A stretch of 64,000 bases of DNA from Hyphomicrobiales bacterium. GTDB lineage: Bacteria > Pseudomonadota > Alphaproteobacteria > Rhizobiales > Rhizobiaceae. Of the stretch, positions 25,554 to 34,299 are shown in pieces; the first letter of the stretch is position 1; each line of letters begins with the position of its first letter. A model generated the notes under the pieces. It did no database searches. It was not told the origin of the DNA and worked only from the letters and a program-made list of their open reading frames with translations. The stretch spans positions 21,399 to 85,398 of the forward strand of contig UBNQ01000011.1 of NCBI GenBank assembly GCA_900466875.1, in the 5' to 3' direction. The position numbers and the translations under genes were made by a program.

Positions 25554-27304
25554 CAGGCACTTCTTCTTTTGATCAATGTGACCGGCGTGAATTCCACGCG
25601 GGCAACGGCATCGGGGTCCAGGATACGGCTGGAGAGGAGATCGATCACCTGTTCCGCCTGGATATCGCAGGGCTGCAGGAAGGTGGTCAGGTCATAGGCG
25701 CCCCAACTGGCCTGGGGGATATCGTCATGGCCGATCACCTTGATCGAGCCATGGTTTCGTCCGGCATCGCCCAGACCATCGAGGACACCGCAGGCCATGT
25801 AATCGTTGACGGCAAAGATGCCGTTGATGCCGTTGTCGAGCAAGGCTGGCACGATATCACGGCCGTTGCGGTAATCGTTCTGGGCAACGGAGATGTGGGA
25901 GACTTCCACGCCAAGCGTTTTTGCGCGTGCCAGAAAAGCCTCAGTGCGGCGGCGGGAGGAATAGGAGATCGTTGTGCCGGCGATGACGGCAAGCCGTGTT
26001 GCGCCCGCCTGCAGGAGGTGATCGGCGGCGAGATGGCCGGCATTGTGGTCATCCGACAGGACACGATCGACGAGCGGATAGTCTTCGCCCTTGTTGATCA
26101 GCACGATCGGGACGCCTTCTGCCGCACATTCCTCACAGATATGCGAGGGAGGCGCATCCGAGGTGACGATCACGCCTGATACCGCATAATGCAGCAACTG
26201 GCCGATGACGGTGGCGCTGTCGGCTTCCTGCGAGGTGGGAAGCAGGATAGGGCGGTAGTTGCGGGCGATCAGCGCGCGCGCCAGATGTTCCACCTGCTGC
26301 GTTCGAAAAGGGTTGTCGAGGCCGGCGGCGACAAGGCCCACGAGATCGGAGCGCTTGTTGGTGAGGCTGCGGGCGAGATAATTGACGCGGTAGCCGAGGT
26401 CCTTGGCGGCCTGATAGACCTTTTCACGGGTCTTTTCCGAAACGCTGGCATCCGGCGTAAACGCGCGGGAGACGGCGGCGCGGGAAACGCCGGCGGCACG
26501 TGCAACATCATGCGAGGTGACGCGTTTTGCCGGGCGATCGTTGCCGTGGTTTTCGCGCGGGCGCATCAGGTCCGGCAGGTTGGTGCAGATGCCGAGCACC
26601 GGTAAAGACATGATGTCGGCGAGGACGTCAGGCCGTTCCTCGTGCCACAGGACGATTTCGCGGCCGTCAGCGAAAGCGCGGGCGATCAATTCATCGGTGA
26701 CGAATTCCTGTGGTGTGTCGCTCGCCTTTTCCCAGCACAGATGCAGGATATCGGCCGATGCTTCGTCGCCCATGGCATGGGGATCGGCGCCGACGCGGAT
26801 CAGGACGGCGAGCGGATAATCGCAGCCGAGTTCGCGCAGTTCCCGCACCTGTGCCGGATCGAAGGAGCCGAAACAGGCGAAACGCTGCTCCATGTCCTTC
26901 AGGTGTTGCCAGCAGAGCAGGCCGGTGCCGACGCGCTTCAGCTCGATGTAGAGGCCGCAATCCGTTTCGCGTGCAAGGGTTGCCACTTCCTCGAAGCTGG
27001 GTACCTCCGGGATCGCGGCCCGCAGGTCGGCAAAGGAGAGCTGCGAGATATGCACGTCCTTGCCGAAGACGCGCTCGAGATGATCGTCATGGGAGATCAC
27101 CACGACACCATCGGCAGTCAGTTGCGTGTCGATTTCCCACATGTCGGCACCGAGTTCGGCGGCGCGACGGAAGGCTGCGAGCGTGTTTTCAGTCTCGTGG
27201 CCACTCGCACCGCGATGACCGATGCAGAAGGGCAGGCGCCCTCTCTGTTCCGGCCAGCCGAAACGGGAAAAGAACGGTGAAAAATCCCTAGCAGAGGTCA
27301 TCAT
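25553..27304 (-). CDS. Glycerophosphodiester phosphodiesterase fused to a LacI-type regulator
   Basis: One uninterrupted frame of 583 residues joins two proteins normally separate. Residues about 1-246 are a GDPD domain: GHRGASGHETENTLAAF, the metal ligands in WEIDTQLTADGVVVISHDDHLERVFG, LYIELKRV, and the usual family end LGICTNLPDLM. Residues about 247-583 are a complete LacI-type regulator with HTH RVTSHDVARAAGVSRAAVSRAF, hinge, and periplasmic-binding-like effector domain ending VEFTPVTLIKRR. I start at ATG 27304 (a second ATG follows directly), eleven bases after the ATPase gene; the frame runs to 27454 but would overlap it. An internal ATG at 26566 could yield a separate repressor. Active-site residues look intact in both halves. 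Confidence 0.9.
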   Translation of the reverse strand: MMTSARDFSPFFSRFGWPEQRGRLPFCIGHRGASGHETENTLAAFRRAAELGADMWEIDTQLTADGVVVISHDDHLERVFGKDVHISQLSFADLRAAIPEVPSFEEVATLARETDCGLYIELKRVGTGLLCWQHLKDMEQRFACFGSFDPAQVRELRELGCDYPLAVLIRVGADPHAMGDEASADILHLCWEKASDTPQEFVTDELIARAFADGREIVLWHEERPDVLADIMSLPVLGICTNLPDLMRPRENHGNDRPAKRVTSHDVARAAGVSRAAVSRAFTPDASVSEKTREKVYQAAKDLGYRVNYLARSLTNKRSDLVGLVAAGLDNPFRTQQVEHLARALIARNYRPILLPTSQEADSATVIGQLLHYAVSGVIVTSDAPPSHICEECAAEGVPIVLINKGEDYPLVDRVLSDDHNAGHLAADHLLQAGATRLAVIAGTTISYSSRRRTEAFLARAKTLGVEVSHISVAQNDYRNGRDIVPALLDNGINGIFAVNDYMACGVLDGLGDAGRNHGSIKVIGHDDIPQASWGAYDLTTFLQPCDIQAEQVIDLLSSRILDPDAVARVEFTPVTLIKRRSA

Positions 27305-27314
27305 CGTGTCCCCG

Positions 27315-28370
27315 TCAAAGTCTCTGGCCATCGTTAGAGAAGACGAAAGCCGATTTGCTGTCGATAAACCAGCGCACAGGCTCACCAAGTGCCCAGTTTC
27401 TCCCCGCAGGCTGAATCGAGCGCAGGACCGAGCCATCGGCGAGTGCGACGTCATAGAGATTTTCGCGGCCCTGCGTTTCGGCGAAGGCGATTTTGCCTTC
27501 CACCGCTATGTCGCCTTCGGGACCGAAGTGTTCCGGTCGAACGCCGAGCTTCAACTGCGTGCCATCGGCAATGCCTTCGTGAACGCCGAGCGGAACACGC
27601 AGTTTGATCGGCGCAACGGAGAAGGAATTTTCCATGGCGATGCCGCTGAGGAAGGAGATCGGCGGATTGCCGAGGAAACCGGCGACAAAGGACGTGCGCG
27701 GATTGCTGTACATGTCGGCAGGGGTATCGATCTGGACGATCTCGCCCTTCTTCATGATGGCGATGCGGTCGCACATCGACATGGCTTCCACCTGGTCGTG
27801 GGTGACCAGAACGGCGGTGATGCCGGTTTCGAGCTGGATACGGCGGATTTCGGAGCGCATTTCCAGCCGCAGTTTCGCGTCGAGATTGGCGAGCGGTTCG
27901 TCGAGAAGCAGGACATCCGGTTTACGCACCAGAGCGCGAGCCAGCGCCACACGCTGCTGCTGGCCCCCCGACAGCTGGCCGGGGCGGCGCTCCAGCAGTT
28001 CGGAAATGTGGGTCAGTGCCGCGATGGCGCGGACTTCGCGATCGATATCGGCCTTGTTGTCCTTCCGGACCGTCAGCGGGAAGGCGATGTTTTCGAAGAC
28101 GTTCATGTGCGGGTAGAGCGCATAGTTCTGGAAAACGACGCCGACATTGCGTTTCTGGCTTGGCAGGCCGCTGACGTCGCGGTCGCCGAACATCAGCTGG
28201 CCCCTGTCCATACGGTGAATGCCGCTGATGGTGAACAGCGTCGTCGACTTGCCGCAGCCGGAAGGGCCGAGCAGCGCCAGCATTTCGCCATCGCGGATCG
28301 TCAGGTTCATATCGTCGATGACAGGAGTGCCATCGAATGTCTTGGTGAAATTGTTGATGGAGATCTGCAT
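27315..28370 (-). CDS. ABC importer ATP-binding subunit (UgpC/MalK type)
   Basis: The 351-residue ATPase has Walker [10 protein letters not shown], signature LSGGQQQRVALARAL, Walker B VLLLDEPLANLDAKLR and the switch histidine in AVLVTHDQVEAMSM. The C-terminal domain (about 235-351) is the usual regulatory barrel. Its ATG shares one base with the stop of the preceding permease (TGATG), and the GDPD-LacI gene follows within eleven bases. In UgpC-type systems the ATPase energises uptake of glycerol-phosphate compounds, consistent with the downstream phosphodiesterase, but the same family serves many sugars. Confidence 0.92.
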   Translation of the reverse strand: MQISINNFTKTFDGTPVIDDMNLTIRDGEMLALLGPSGCGKSTTLFTISGIHRMDRGQLMFGDRDVSGLPSQKRNVGVVFQNYALYPHMNVFENIAFPLTVRKDNKADIDREVRAIAALTHISELLERRPGQLSGGQQQRVALARALVRKPDVLLLDEPLANLDAKLRLEMRSEIRRIQLETGITAVLVTHDQVEAMSMCDRIAIMKKGEIVQIDTPADMYSNPRTSFVAGFLGNPPISFLSGIAMENSFSVAPIKLRVPLGVHEGIADGTQLKLGVRPEHFGPEGDIAVEGKIAFAETQGRENLYDVALADGSVLRSIQPAGRNWALGEPVRWFIDSKSAFVFSNDGQRL

Positions 28371-29194
28371 CAGCCTTTGGTGCCCCCGCCGAAAATGTTC
28401 ATGAGACGGTTCTGGAACAGCACGAAAAGTGCGAGCACCGGCAGCGTGTAGAACAGCCCGACCGACTTGAAGATGTTGAAATTATAGGTGCTGGAATTGG
28501 GGTCAGACACCGTGTTGAGATACATGGACAGGACTTCGAAATCGCTGGATGGCGCAAGGATCCGCGGCAGCATGTATTCGCTCCAGCCATCGATGAACGC
28601 GAAGAGTGCGAGCGACAGAAGGCCGGGTTTGACCTGCGGCAGGATGATGCGCCGCCAGACGGTGAAACGGCTTGCGCCATCCTGCACGCCGGCCATCTCG
28701 ATCTCCCACGGAACGGCATCGTAAAAGCCCTTCATGATCCAGATGCCGAAGGGCAGCATCAGGCTGGCCTTGACCAGAATGACGCCGGTCAGGGAATTGT
28801 AGAGACCGGCGAACTGCAGCACGAGGAAAACGCCGATGATCAGCGTGACCGATGGAAAAGCATGCATGACCATGATGCCTGACAGCACGAAACGTCTGAA
28901 CGGCAGAGCCAATCGCGAGAGCGCATAACCGGCGGTGGCAGAGACCGAGACGACGATGACCATCATGCTGGAGGCGAAAAGAAACGTCGTCAGCGTCGGT
29001 TTCCACACGTCGCCGGTAATGGTCGGGTCGATGAGGAAACGCCAGTGTTCCAGCGTGAACTCGTTGGGCAGAAGCGAGCCGGGCGCGGTGTTGCTGAACG
29101 TGTCGACCAGCAGGAACAGGTACATGACGAAGAGCGGCAGGCTGAGCACGGTCAAAAGCAGGATGATCGGCCAGGCGGCGAAATTGCGGGTCAT
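28370..29194 (-). CDS. ABC importer permease 2 (MalG/UgpE type)
   Basis: This 274-residue permease has six hydrophobic segments beginning WPIILLLTVLSLPLFVMYLFLLV and the EAA loop PWEIEMAGVQDGASRFTVWRRIILPQVKPG. In the EAA loop the usual Glu-Ala-Ala is replaced by Glu-Met-Ala-Gly. It starts 12 bases after permease 1 and overlaps the ATPase start. It completes the membrane pore of the putative glycerophosphodiester importer. Confidence 0.9.
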   Translation of the reverse strand: MTRNFAAWPIILLLTVLSLPLFVMYLFLLVDTFSNTAPGSLLPNEFTLEHWRFLIDPTITGDVWKPTLTTFLFASSMMVIVVSVSATAGYALSRLALPFRRFVLSGIMVMHAFPSVTLIIGVFLVLQFAGLYNSLTGVILVKASLMLPFGIWIMKGFYDAVPWEIEMAGVQDGASRFTVWRRIILPQVKPGLLSLALFAFIDGWSEYMLPRILAPSSDFEVLSMYLNTVSDPNSSTYNFNIFKSVGLFYTLPVLALFVLFQNRLMNIFGGGTKG

Positions 29195-29206
29195 GGTCGT
29201 CCTCCC

Positions 29207-30529
29207 TTAAAACTCGATCTTCGGCTTCGACATCATCTCGTCAAAACGGAAGAGGCGGAGATAGACGATGGAAAGAACCAGACCGACGGCGACGAGGATC
29301 AGCGCCATGGCGGCACCCAGGCCGTATTGCAGGTTGCCGGTGTAATTGTTGAGCGCGGTCTTGAAGGCTTCGAGCGCCCACACGGTCGTGGTGCTGCCGG
29401 GGCCGCCATTGGTGGTGAGCCAGATCTGCTCGTAGGAGGAGAGAAGCGAGAGTGTCTGGTAACTGGTGACGAACAGTATCGGCCAGCGCATGTGCGGCAG
29501 AATGATGTAGCGGATCTGCTGCCAGCGCGAGGCGCCGTCCACTTCGCTGGCCCAGAGCTGCTGCACCGGAATGGCTTTCAGCGCGCCGGAAAACAGGATC
29601 ATGCCAAAGGATGCGCCGACAAAACCGTTGACGAGGATGACGACCGTCCAGGCGCTCGCGACCGATCCCTTCATGTAGTTGAAGGCGGGAAGGCCGAGGT
29701 CCTGGGCGATGTTGAAGACGAAACCGTCTTCCCAGGTAAACCACTTCCACATGACGGCATAAAGCACGACCGGGGTGATGCGCGGCAGAAGCCACAAGAT
29801 GCTGAAGAAGCCAGAACCTGCGGATGGGAGATAGAAAGTTGTGATGGCCAGAAACAGGCCGACCAGAACGTTGAAGGCAAGGGTCAGCACCACGTAGAAG
29901 ACCGTATTGCCGACGATGCGCCAGGTATCGGGGGCAATAACGAGGTTCTTGAAATTCTCCGTCGTCCAGGTCCAGCCGGTATAGCTTGCGGTTGCGATCT
30001 GTTCGACGGCGCCTTGCGGCGGGTTTTCGAGCATATGCGAAAGTGCCGCCTCCATCTCGCCGCGACTGGCGTAACGCACGTTCAGAACCGATTGCTCGAA
30101 GGCACTGGCGGCGATCTTCAGGTCACGCACACGCGTCGGGCGGGACGGAAGCGTTTTCAGTTCGCGTTCGAAAGCAGACGAGCTGGTGAAGGAGCGATCC
30201 TTGAGCCGTTCACCGATTTCCGTGATGAATTTCGCATCGACGCCGGCGGTGCGAGCCTTTTCCAGCCCCGCCTGATCGATGATGTAGCTCGACTGGCGGA
30301 GTGCCTTGATCGTTTTTGCGTCCAGCCCCTCATCGGTCAGCGACCGCAGAAGGTTGCCTGTGACGACATAGGAGCCGCCGGAAATGCCGGTTGCCGTGCT
30401 CATGTTGGTGAAAGCGAAGACGCTGGTCAGCACGACCGGCAGAAAGAAGAAGCCGAGAAGCAGAACCATAGCCGGCGTCATGAAAGCCAGGCCGAGAAGA
30501 TTTGCCCTGTAAGGCGAAGAGGTGCGCAT
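29207..30529 (-). CDS. ABC importer permease 1 with large extracytoplasmic insertion (MalF type)
   Basis: At 440 residues this permease is about 150 longer than the usual 290. After the first membrane segment (LLGLAFMTPAMVLLLGFFFLPVVLTSVFAF) there is a hydrophilic stretch of roughly 150 residues before the next (WRIVGNTVFYVVLTLAFNVLVGLFLA), placed like the P2 loop of E. coli MalF that contacts the binding protein. The EAA loop is VQQLWASEVDGASRWQQIRYIILPHMRWP. I chose ATG 30529 with AGGTT upstream; the frame extends to 30565, but that part falls within a 9-bp hairpin. Its binding protein is the gene just upstream. Confidence 0.88.
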   Translation of the reverse strand: MRTSSPYRANLLGLAFMTPAMVLLLGFFFLPVVLTSVFAFTNMSTATGISGGSYVVTGNLLRSLTDEGLDAKTIKALRQSSYIIDQAGLEKARTAGVDAKFITEIGERLKDRSFTSSSAFERELKTLPSRPTRVRDLKIAASAFEQSVLNVRYASRGEMEAALSHMLENPPQGAVEQIATASYTGWTWTTENFKNLVIAPDTWRIVGNTVFYVVLTLAFNVLVGLFLAITTFYLPSAGSGFFSILWLLPRITPVVLYAVMWKWFTWEDGFVFNIAQDLGLPAFNYMKGSVASAWTVVILVNGFVGASFGMILFSGALKAIPVQQLWASEVDGASRWQQIRYIILPHMRWPILFVTSYQTLSLLSSYEQIWLTTNGGPGSTTTVWALEAFKTALNNYTGNLQYGLGAAMALILVAVGLVLSIVYLRLFRFDEMMSKPKIEF

Positions 30530-30554
30530 GGGAACCTGAAGGTATGCAGAGGAG

Positions 30555-30578
30555 CCGGGCGGCATTTGCGCCGCCCGG
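30555..30578 (-). other. Stem-loop after the binding-protein gene
   Basis: CCGGGCGGC (30555-30563) and GCCGCCCGG (30570-30578) form a perfect 9-bp stem around a 6-nt loop in the gap between the binding-protein stop and the permease start. Such hairpins protect the upstream message and raise binding-protein levels in other importer operons. Confidence 0.6.
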
Positions 30579-30591
30579 TGGATGGATGGGA

Positions 30592-31947
30592 TCAGCGAAT
30601 GACAATCTTGTCGCCGAGTGCGTTGCGCACTTCCGTCTCGACCGCCTTGACGGCATCGGCGACGGAGTTGGTCTTGGTCCAGGAGGCTTCAAGCCCCTTG
30701 TACATGGCCTTCCAGACGATGCCGAAATCGCTGTTGTTGGGGATGGCGTTTGCCTTCGGCAGCAGGCCTTCGGTGGCAACCGTCGTCCAGCGGTCGTTGG
30801 CATAGAAGGGGATCGTCGCCTCGGCCGAACCGATGGCAAGATGGCCCGACTTCACTGCGTGAAGTGCATTGATATAGGGCTCGGATGCCGTGGTGATCAA
30901 CTCGGCTGCGAGCGTCGCATCCTCATCCGAACCGCCGGTCGACAGGAGATAGACGAGCGGATGCGTGATCGTGTTGGCGCGGCCCTTTTCGTTGCCGGCC
31001 GGGATCAGGCTGTATTGCATCTGGCCGAAGAAGTCCTTCAGGCCCCACTTGGCTTCCCATTCGGCCTTGTGCCAGGTGCCGCCGTGCCAGATGCCGGCCT
31101 TGTCGCCGGCGACAGCCTGGTGCCAGGTATCCCAGGTCATGCCGAGATAGGTGGCCGGAACGACGCCCTTTTCAACCGCGTCGACGAAGAACTGGTACAT
31201 GCCGGTCAGCGCCTGACGGTCGAGCACCAGCTTGCCGGATTCCGCGTCGACCATCTCGCCGCCAAAACTCTGGTAGAACTGCCAGTAGTCGGTGCCGTTG
31301 TTCGGGCGCGGCATAAAGCCCTTGCCCGGTTCGACCACCTTGGCATCCTGCATCTTCTTTGCGTCGTCGAGCATGGAGTAGAGCGTGTATTCGCCACTTT
31401 CGACCTTGGCCGGCAGCGCTTCGATATCGGCATCCGAATAACCGATCGCCTTCAGATGCGACTTGGAGAAGAAGAAGGGACGCGCCTCGGCATCCTGCGG
31501 AATGCCCCAGATGCGGCCGTCATAGGAGGAGACGTCGATCAGATTGGGGTAGAGCTGGTTGAGTGGCCAAGCGTCGAAATCCACATAGTCCTCGATCGGG
31601 CGCAGAAGGCCGGACTGCGACCAGGGGCCGATATCCTCGTGGCCGGACACGATAATGTTCGGCGCCTTGCCGGATTCGGCGGCCAGCGTCACAGCCTGCT
31701 TGAAATCGTCCCAACCGGTCCAGGCCTGGGATTCGATCTTGATGGTGAGGTCTTCGCCGCGGATCTTTGCCTGACGCGAGACGACGTCGGCAGCCATCTT
31801 GATGGCCTCGATACGGTAATCATTGGTCGGGCCGGTGCCGCCGGCCCAGACTGAGATGGTGACATCCTTGGCCATGGCGAAGGTTGCTGTCGACGCCAGC
31901 AGGGCTGTCGCCAGGATGGCGGATTTGAAACGCGGAAGTACGGTCAT
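30592..31947 (-). CDS. ABC importer substrate-binding protein (glycerophosphodiester candidate)
   Basis: The 451-residue family-1 solute-binding protein has a Sec signal peptide (about 1-26, ending TFAMA-K). The mature domain starts DVTISVWAGGTGPTNDYRIEAIKMAADVV and contains aromatic ligand-site-like segments such as GMTWDTWHQAVAGDKAGIWHGGTWHKAEWEAKWG. It is the first gene of a six-gene operon ending in a GDPD-LacI fusion and an IMPase-family gene, from which a glycerophosphodiester ligand is inferred. GGGGA lies before the ATG. A sugar ligand unrelated to these enzymes remains possible. Confidence 0.88.
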   Translation of the reverse strand: MTVLPRFKSAILATALLASTATFAMAKDVTISVWAGGTGPTNDYRIEAIKMAADVVSRQAKIRGEDLTIKIESQAWTGWDDFKQAVTLAAESGKAPNIIVSGHEDIGPWSQSGLLRPIEDYVDFDAWPLNQLYPNLIDVSSYDGRIWGIPQDAEARPFFFSKSHLKAIGYSDADIEALPAKVESGEYTLYSMLDDAKKMQDAKVVEPGKGFMPRPNNGTDYWQFYQSFGGEMVDAESGKLVLDRQALTGMYQFFVDAVEKGVVPATYLGMTWDTWHQAVAGDKAGIWHGGTWHKAEWEAKWGLKDFFGQMQYSLIPAGNEKGRANTITHPLVYLLSTGGSDEDATLAAELITTASEPYINALHAVKSGHLAIGSAEATIPFYANDRWTTVATEGLLPKANAIPNNSDFGIVWKAMYKGLEASWTKTNSVADAVKAVETEVRNALGDKIVIR

Positions 31948-32346
31948 GACTTATCCCCGATAAGCGATCTCGCTTCCTCCGCGGCCGGTCGCATGCAGTG
32001 TTATCCGGGCGGGAAAGCGAGGAGTTGATCCTGAACGAGGCGGACCTTAGGAGCGCTCCACAACAGAGAGATGACAAAATGTACACGTGTACATTTTTTA
32101 TTTTTGGCGCAGGTTTTGGCCCAATCACCGGCGTTGGGTCTCATGCCGGAGCGCTCAAGGTTGGGATGGTTGACGTGCAGAAGGCGTGGAGAGCGCCTTC
32201 TCTTATCTGTCCCGCCAAGTGAGTCACGGCGCATCTTTGGCCTTATGTTCTCTTGCAAAGGCGGTCTGAAACTATTCTGTTTTTGTTGTGCCGGTTCGGA
32301 GCGGCCTGAAGTAGTCTTCGGTCACCTTGAAGACCGGAACCATTCA
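31948..32346. promoter_or_regulatory. Divergent promoter region of the GDPD-LacI operon and the P1 peptidase
   Basis: About 400 bp between divergent genes. Apart from the large palindrome listed separately I find no ORF or RNA gene. Promoters for both directions must lie here, but I could not place convincing -35/-10 pairs. Confidence 0.5.
32076..32097. promoter_or_regulatory. Perfect 22-bp palindrome, candidate LacI-family operator
   Basis: The half-site AAAATGTACAC (32076-32086) is followed immediately by its exact reverse complement (32087-32097), giving a central ACGT. LacI-family operators are short palindromes centred on CG, and the only LacI-type regulator in the window is the GDPD fusion in this operon, whose first ATG is 129 bp away. 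Confidence 0.7.
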
Positions 32347-33396
32347 ATGACCAGCGAACATCGTGCGCGCCTGCGTGATCTCGGCATATCCATCGGCCAT
32401 TACGAGACCGGTGCGCTCAATGCGATCACCGATGTCGCGGGCGTTGCCGTCGGCCATGTGACCTGCGTCGAAGGCGAGCGGACGCGCACGGGTGCTACGG
32501 CCATCCTGCCGCATTCCGGCAATCTGTTTCAGGACAAGGTGCCGGCAGCACTCGCCGTGTTCAACGGTTTTGGCAAGTTTGCCGGCTCCACGCAGATTGC
32601 CGAGCTTGGCGAGATCGAGACGCCGATCCTCTTGACCAACACGCTCGGTGTCGGCCGTGCCATCGAGGCGATCAATCGGCATGTGCTGGCGCAAGCTGGT
32701 AACGAGCGCGTCGTGTCGCTCAATGCCGTTGTCGGCGAGACCAATGATTCCCGGTTGAACGATATTCGCGCTGCCCGTCCGAGCGTGGATGAAATGACGG
32801 CGGCGCTTACTGCTGCCAAGACCGGGCCGGTCGAGGAAGGTGCGGTCGGTGCCGGCACCGGTACGGTTGCTTTCGGCCTGAAGGGCGGGATCGGCACGAG
32901 TTCGCGTGTCGTGAAGGCCGGCGGCACGGACTATACGGTCGGTGTGCTGGTTCAGTCCAATTACGGCGGCAAGCTGATGGTGGCCGGCAAGCCCTATGAG
33001 GCGGAAGGGGCGCATGACAAGGACGGCTCGATCGTGATGATCGTTGCGACCGATGCGCCGCTTTGCTCGCGGAACCTGAAGCGTCTTGCCGAGCGTTGTT
33101 TTGGTGGTCTTGCCCGCACGGGGGCTGCGCTTAGCAATGGCTCGGGCGATTATGCGTTGGCGTTTTCCACTGCCGAGGAGGTGCGCCGGACGCCCGCGCG
33201 CCGCAAGGCAGTCGCCAACTATCCGGTTCTCTCCAATGATGTCGTCTCGCCGCTCTTCGAAGCTGTGATCGAGGCTGCCGAGGAAGCGATCCTCAATTCG
33301 ATGACGATGGCGGTGACCACCCATGGCTACAATGCCGGGACGGACAAGCCTTCCACCATCCATGCCATTTCTCTCGACGCTCTCAAGCGTCGCTAA
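32347..33396 (+). CDS. P1-family peptidase (DmpA type, MEROPS S58)
   Basis: Members are N-terminal-nucleophile aminopeptidases made as one chain that cleaves itself. DmpA of Ochrobactrum releases L-amino acids from peptides and D-Ala from amides and esters. The 349 residues show LNAITDVAGVAVGHVT, the conserved GAVGAGTGTVAFGLKGGIGTSSR, and the self-cleavage region TGAALSNGSGDYALAFS, whose serine after Gly is the expected nucleophile. I start at ATG 32347; the open frame to 32071 crosses the intergenic palindrome. A D-amino-acid aminotransferase follows 24 bases later on the same strand. Confidence 0.9.
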   Translation: MTSEHRARLRDLGISIGHYETGALNAITDVAGVAVGHVTCVEGERTRTGATAILPHSGNLFQDKVPAALAVFNGFGKFAGSTQIAELGEIETPILLTNTLGVGRAIEAINRHVLAQAGNERVVSLNAVVGETNDSRLNDIRAARPSVDEMTAALTAAKTGPVEEGAVGAGTGTVAFGLKGGIGTSSRVVKAGGTDYTVGVLVQSNYGGKLMVAGKPYEAEGAHDKDGSIVMIVATDAPLCSRNLKRLAERCFGGLARTGAALSNGSGDYALAFSTAEEVRRTPARRKAVANYPVLSNDVVSPLFEAVIEAAEEAILNSMTMAVTTHGYNAGTDKPSTIHAISLDALKRR

Positions 33397-33420
33397 GCTA
33401 TCCCCAAGACTGGAGTTCCC

Positions 33421-34287
33421 ATGCCTGCCGCTACACCCCGTATCGTTTATCTCAACGGTGCCTTTCTGCCTGAAAACGAAGCCCATATCTCGATCTTCGA
33501 TCGCGGTTTTCTCTTCGGTGACGGTATCTATGAAGTGACGGCAGTGCTGGACGGCAAGCTGATCGACAGCCCGCTGCACATGACGCGTCTGGAGCGCAGC
33601 GTGCGGGAGATCGGCGGTCATCTGCCGATTTCGACCGACGAGATCGTCGCGATCGAAAAGCGTCTGGTCGAAGACAACAAGCTGACCGAGGGCGTGATCT
33701 ACCTGCAGTATACGCGCGGTGCGGAAGACCGGAATTTTCTCTATTCGGAAAACCTTGAGCCGACGCTTCTGCTGTTTACGCAGGCCAAGACGCTGGAACA
33801 TGTCGCTGCGGTCGAAAAGGGCCTGAAGGTCAAGGTCGTGCCGGACCAGCGCTGGGAACGTCGCGACATCAAGACCGTCTGCCTGCTGCCGCAGGTTCTG
33901 GCCAAGCGCATCGCCAAGGCGGAAGGCTGCGACGAGGCTTGGATGGTGGAAGATGGTTTCATCACGGAAGGTGCGTCTTCGACCGCCTACATCATCACCC
34001 AGGACGACAAGATCGTCACACGTGGCAATGGCAATGCCATCCTGCCGGGCTGCACGCGTCTCGCCGTGCTGGAGCTGGCCCGTGAACAGGGACTGACCGT
34101 TGAGGAGCGTCTGTTCACCGTCGAGGAAGCGATGGCTGCGCGCGAAGCGTGCCTGACGAGCGCCTCCAACTTCATCGTGCCGATCACCTCGATTGATGGA
34201 AAGCCGGTCGGAGACGGCAAACCGGGTGCGATGTTCAAGCGCCTGCGCGAGCTTTACATGGACAATGCCCGCCGCACGGCGGTCTGA
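33421..34287 (+). CDS. dat: D-amino-acid aminotransferase (class IV)
   Basis: This PLP enzyme exchanges amino groups between D-amino acids and 2-oxo acids. The 288 residues contain FDRGFLFGDGIYEV, the lysine that binds PLP in RRDIKTVCLLPQVLAKRIA, the cofactor-binding Glu in FITEGASSTAYII and the C-terminal LTSASNFIVPITSIDG. These match D-alanine aminotransferases better than branched-chain ones. It is the second gene after the P1 peptidase, which would free amino acids for it. An aminodeoxychorismate-lyase-like role is possible but less likely. Confidence 0.87.
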   Translation: MPAATPRIVYLNGAFLPENEAHISIFDRGFLFGDGIYEVTAVLDGKLIDSPLHMTRLERSVREIGGHLPISTDEIVAIEKRLVEDNKLTEGVIYLQYTRGAEDRNFLYSENLEPTLLLFTQAKTLEHVAAVEKGLKVKVVPDQRWERRDIKTVCLLPQVLAKRIAKAEGCDEAWMVEDGFITEGASSTAYIITQDDKIVTRGNGNAILPGCTRLAVLELAREQGLTVEERLFTVEEAMAAREACLTSASNFIVPITSIDGKPVGDGKPGAMFKRLRELYMDNARRTAV

Positions 34288-34299
34288 GCATCTCTTTTA

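Noticed and set aside
26564..26566. Separate start for the LacI part at an internal ATG
   Set aside because: No good ribosome binding site precedes it and the frame is continuous with the GDPD domain, so I annotate one fusion and mention the alternative.
29045..30805. 586-codon plus-strand frame over the permease region, and similar long frames at 30502-31854 and 40556-42010
   Set aside because: They are antisense to clearly assigned importer genes. Their translations are rich in Arg, His, Gln and Asp with no membrane or domain pattern.
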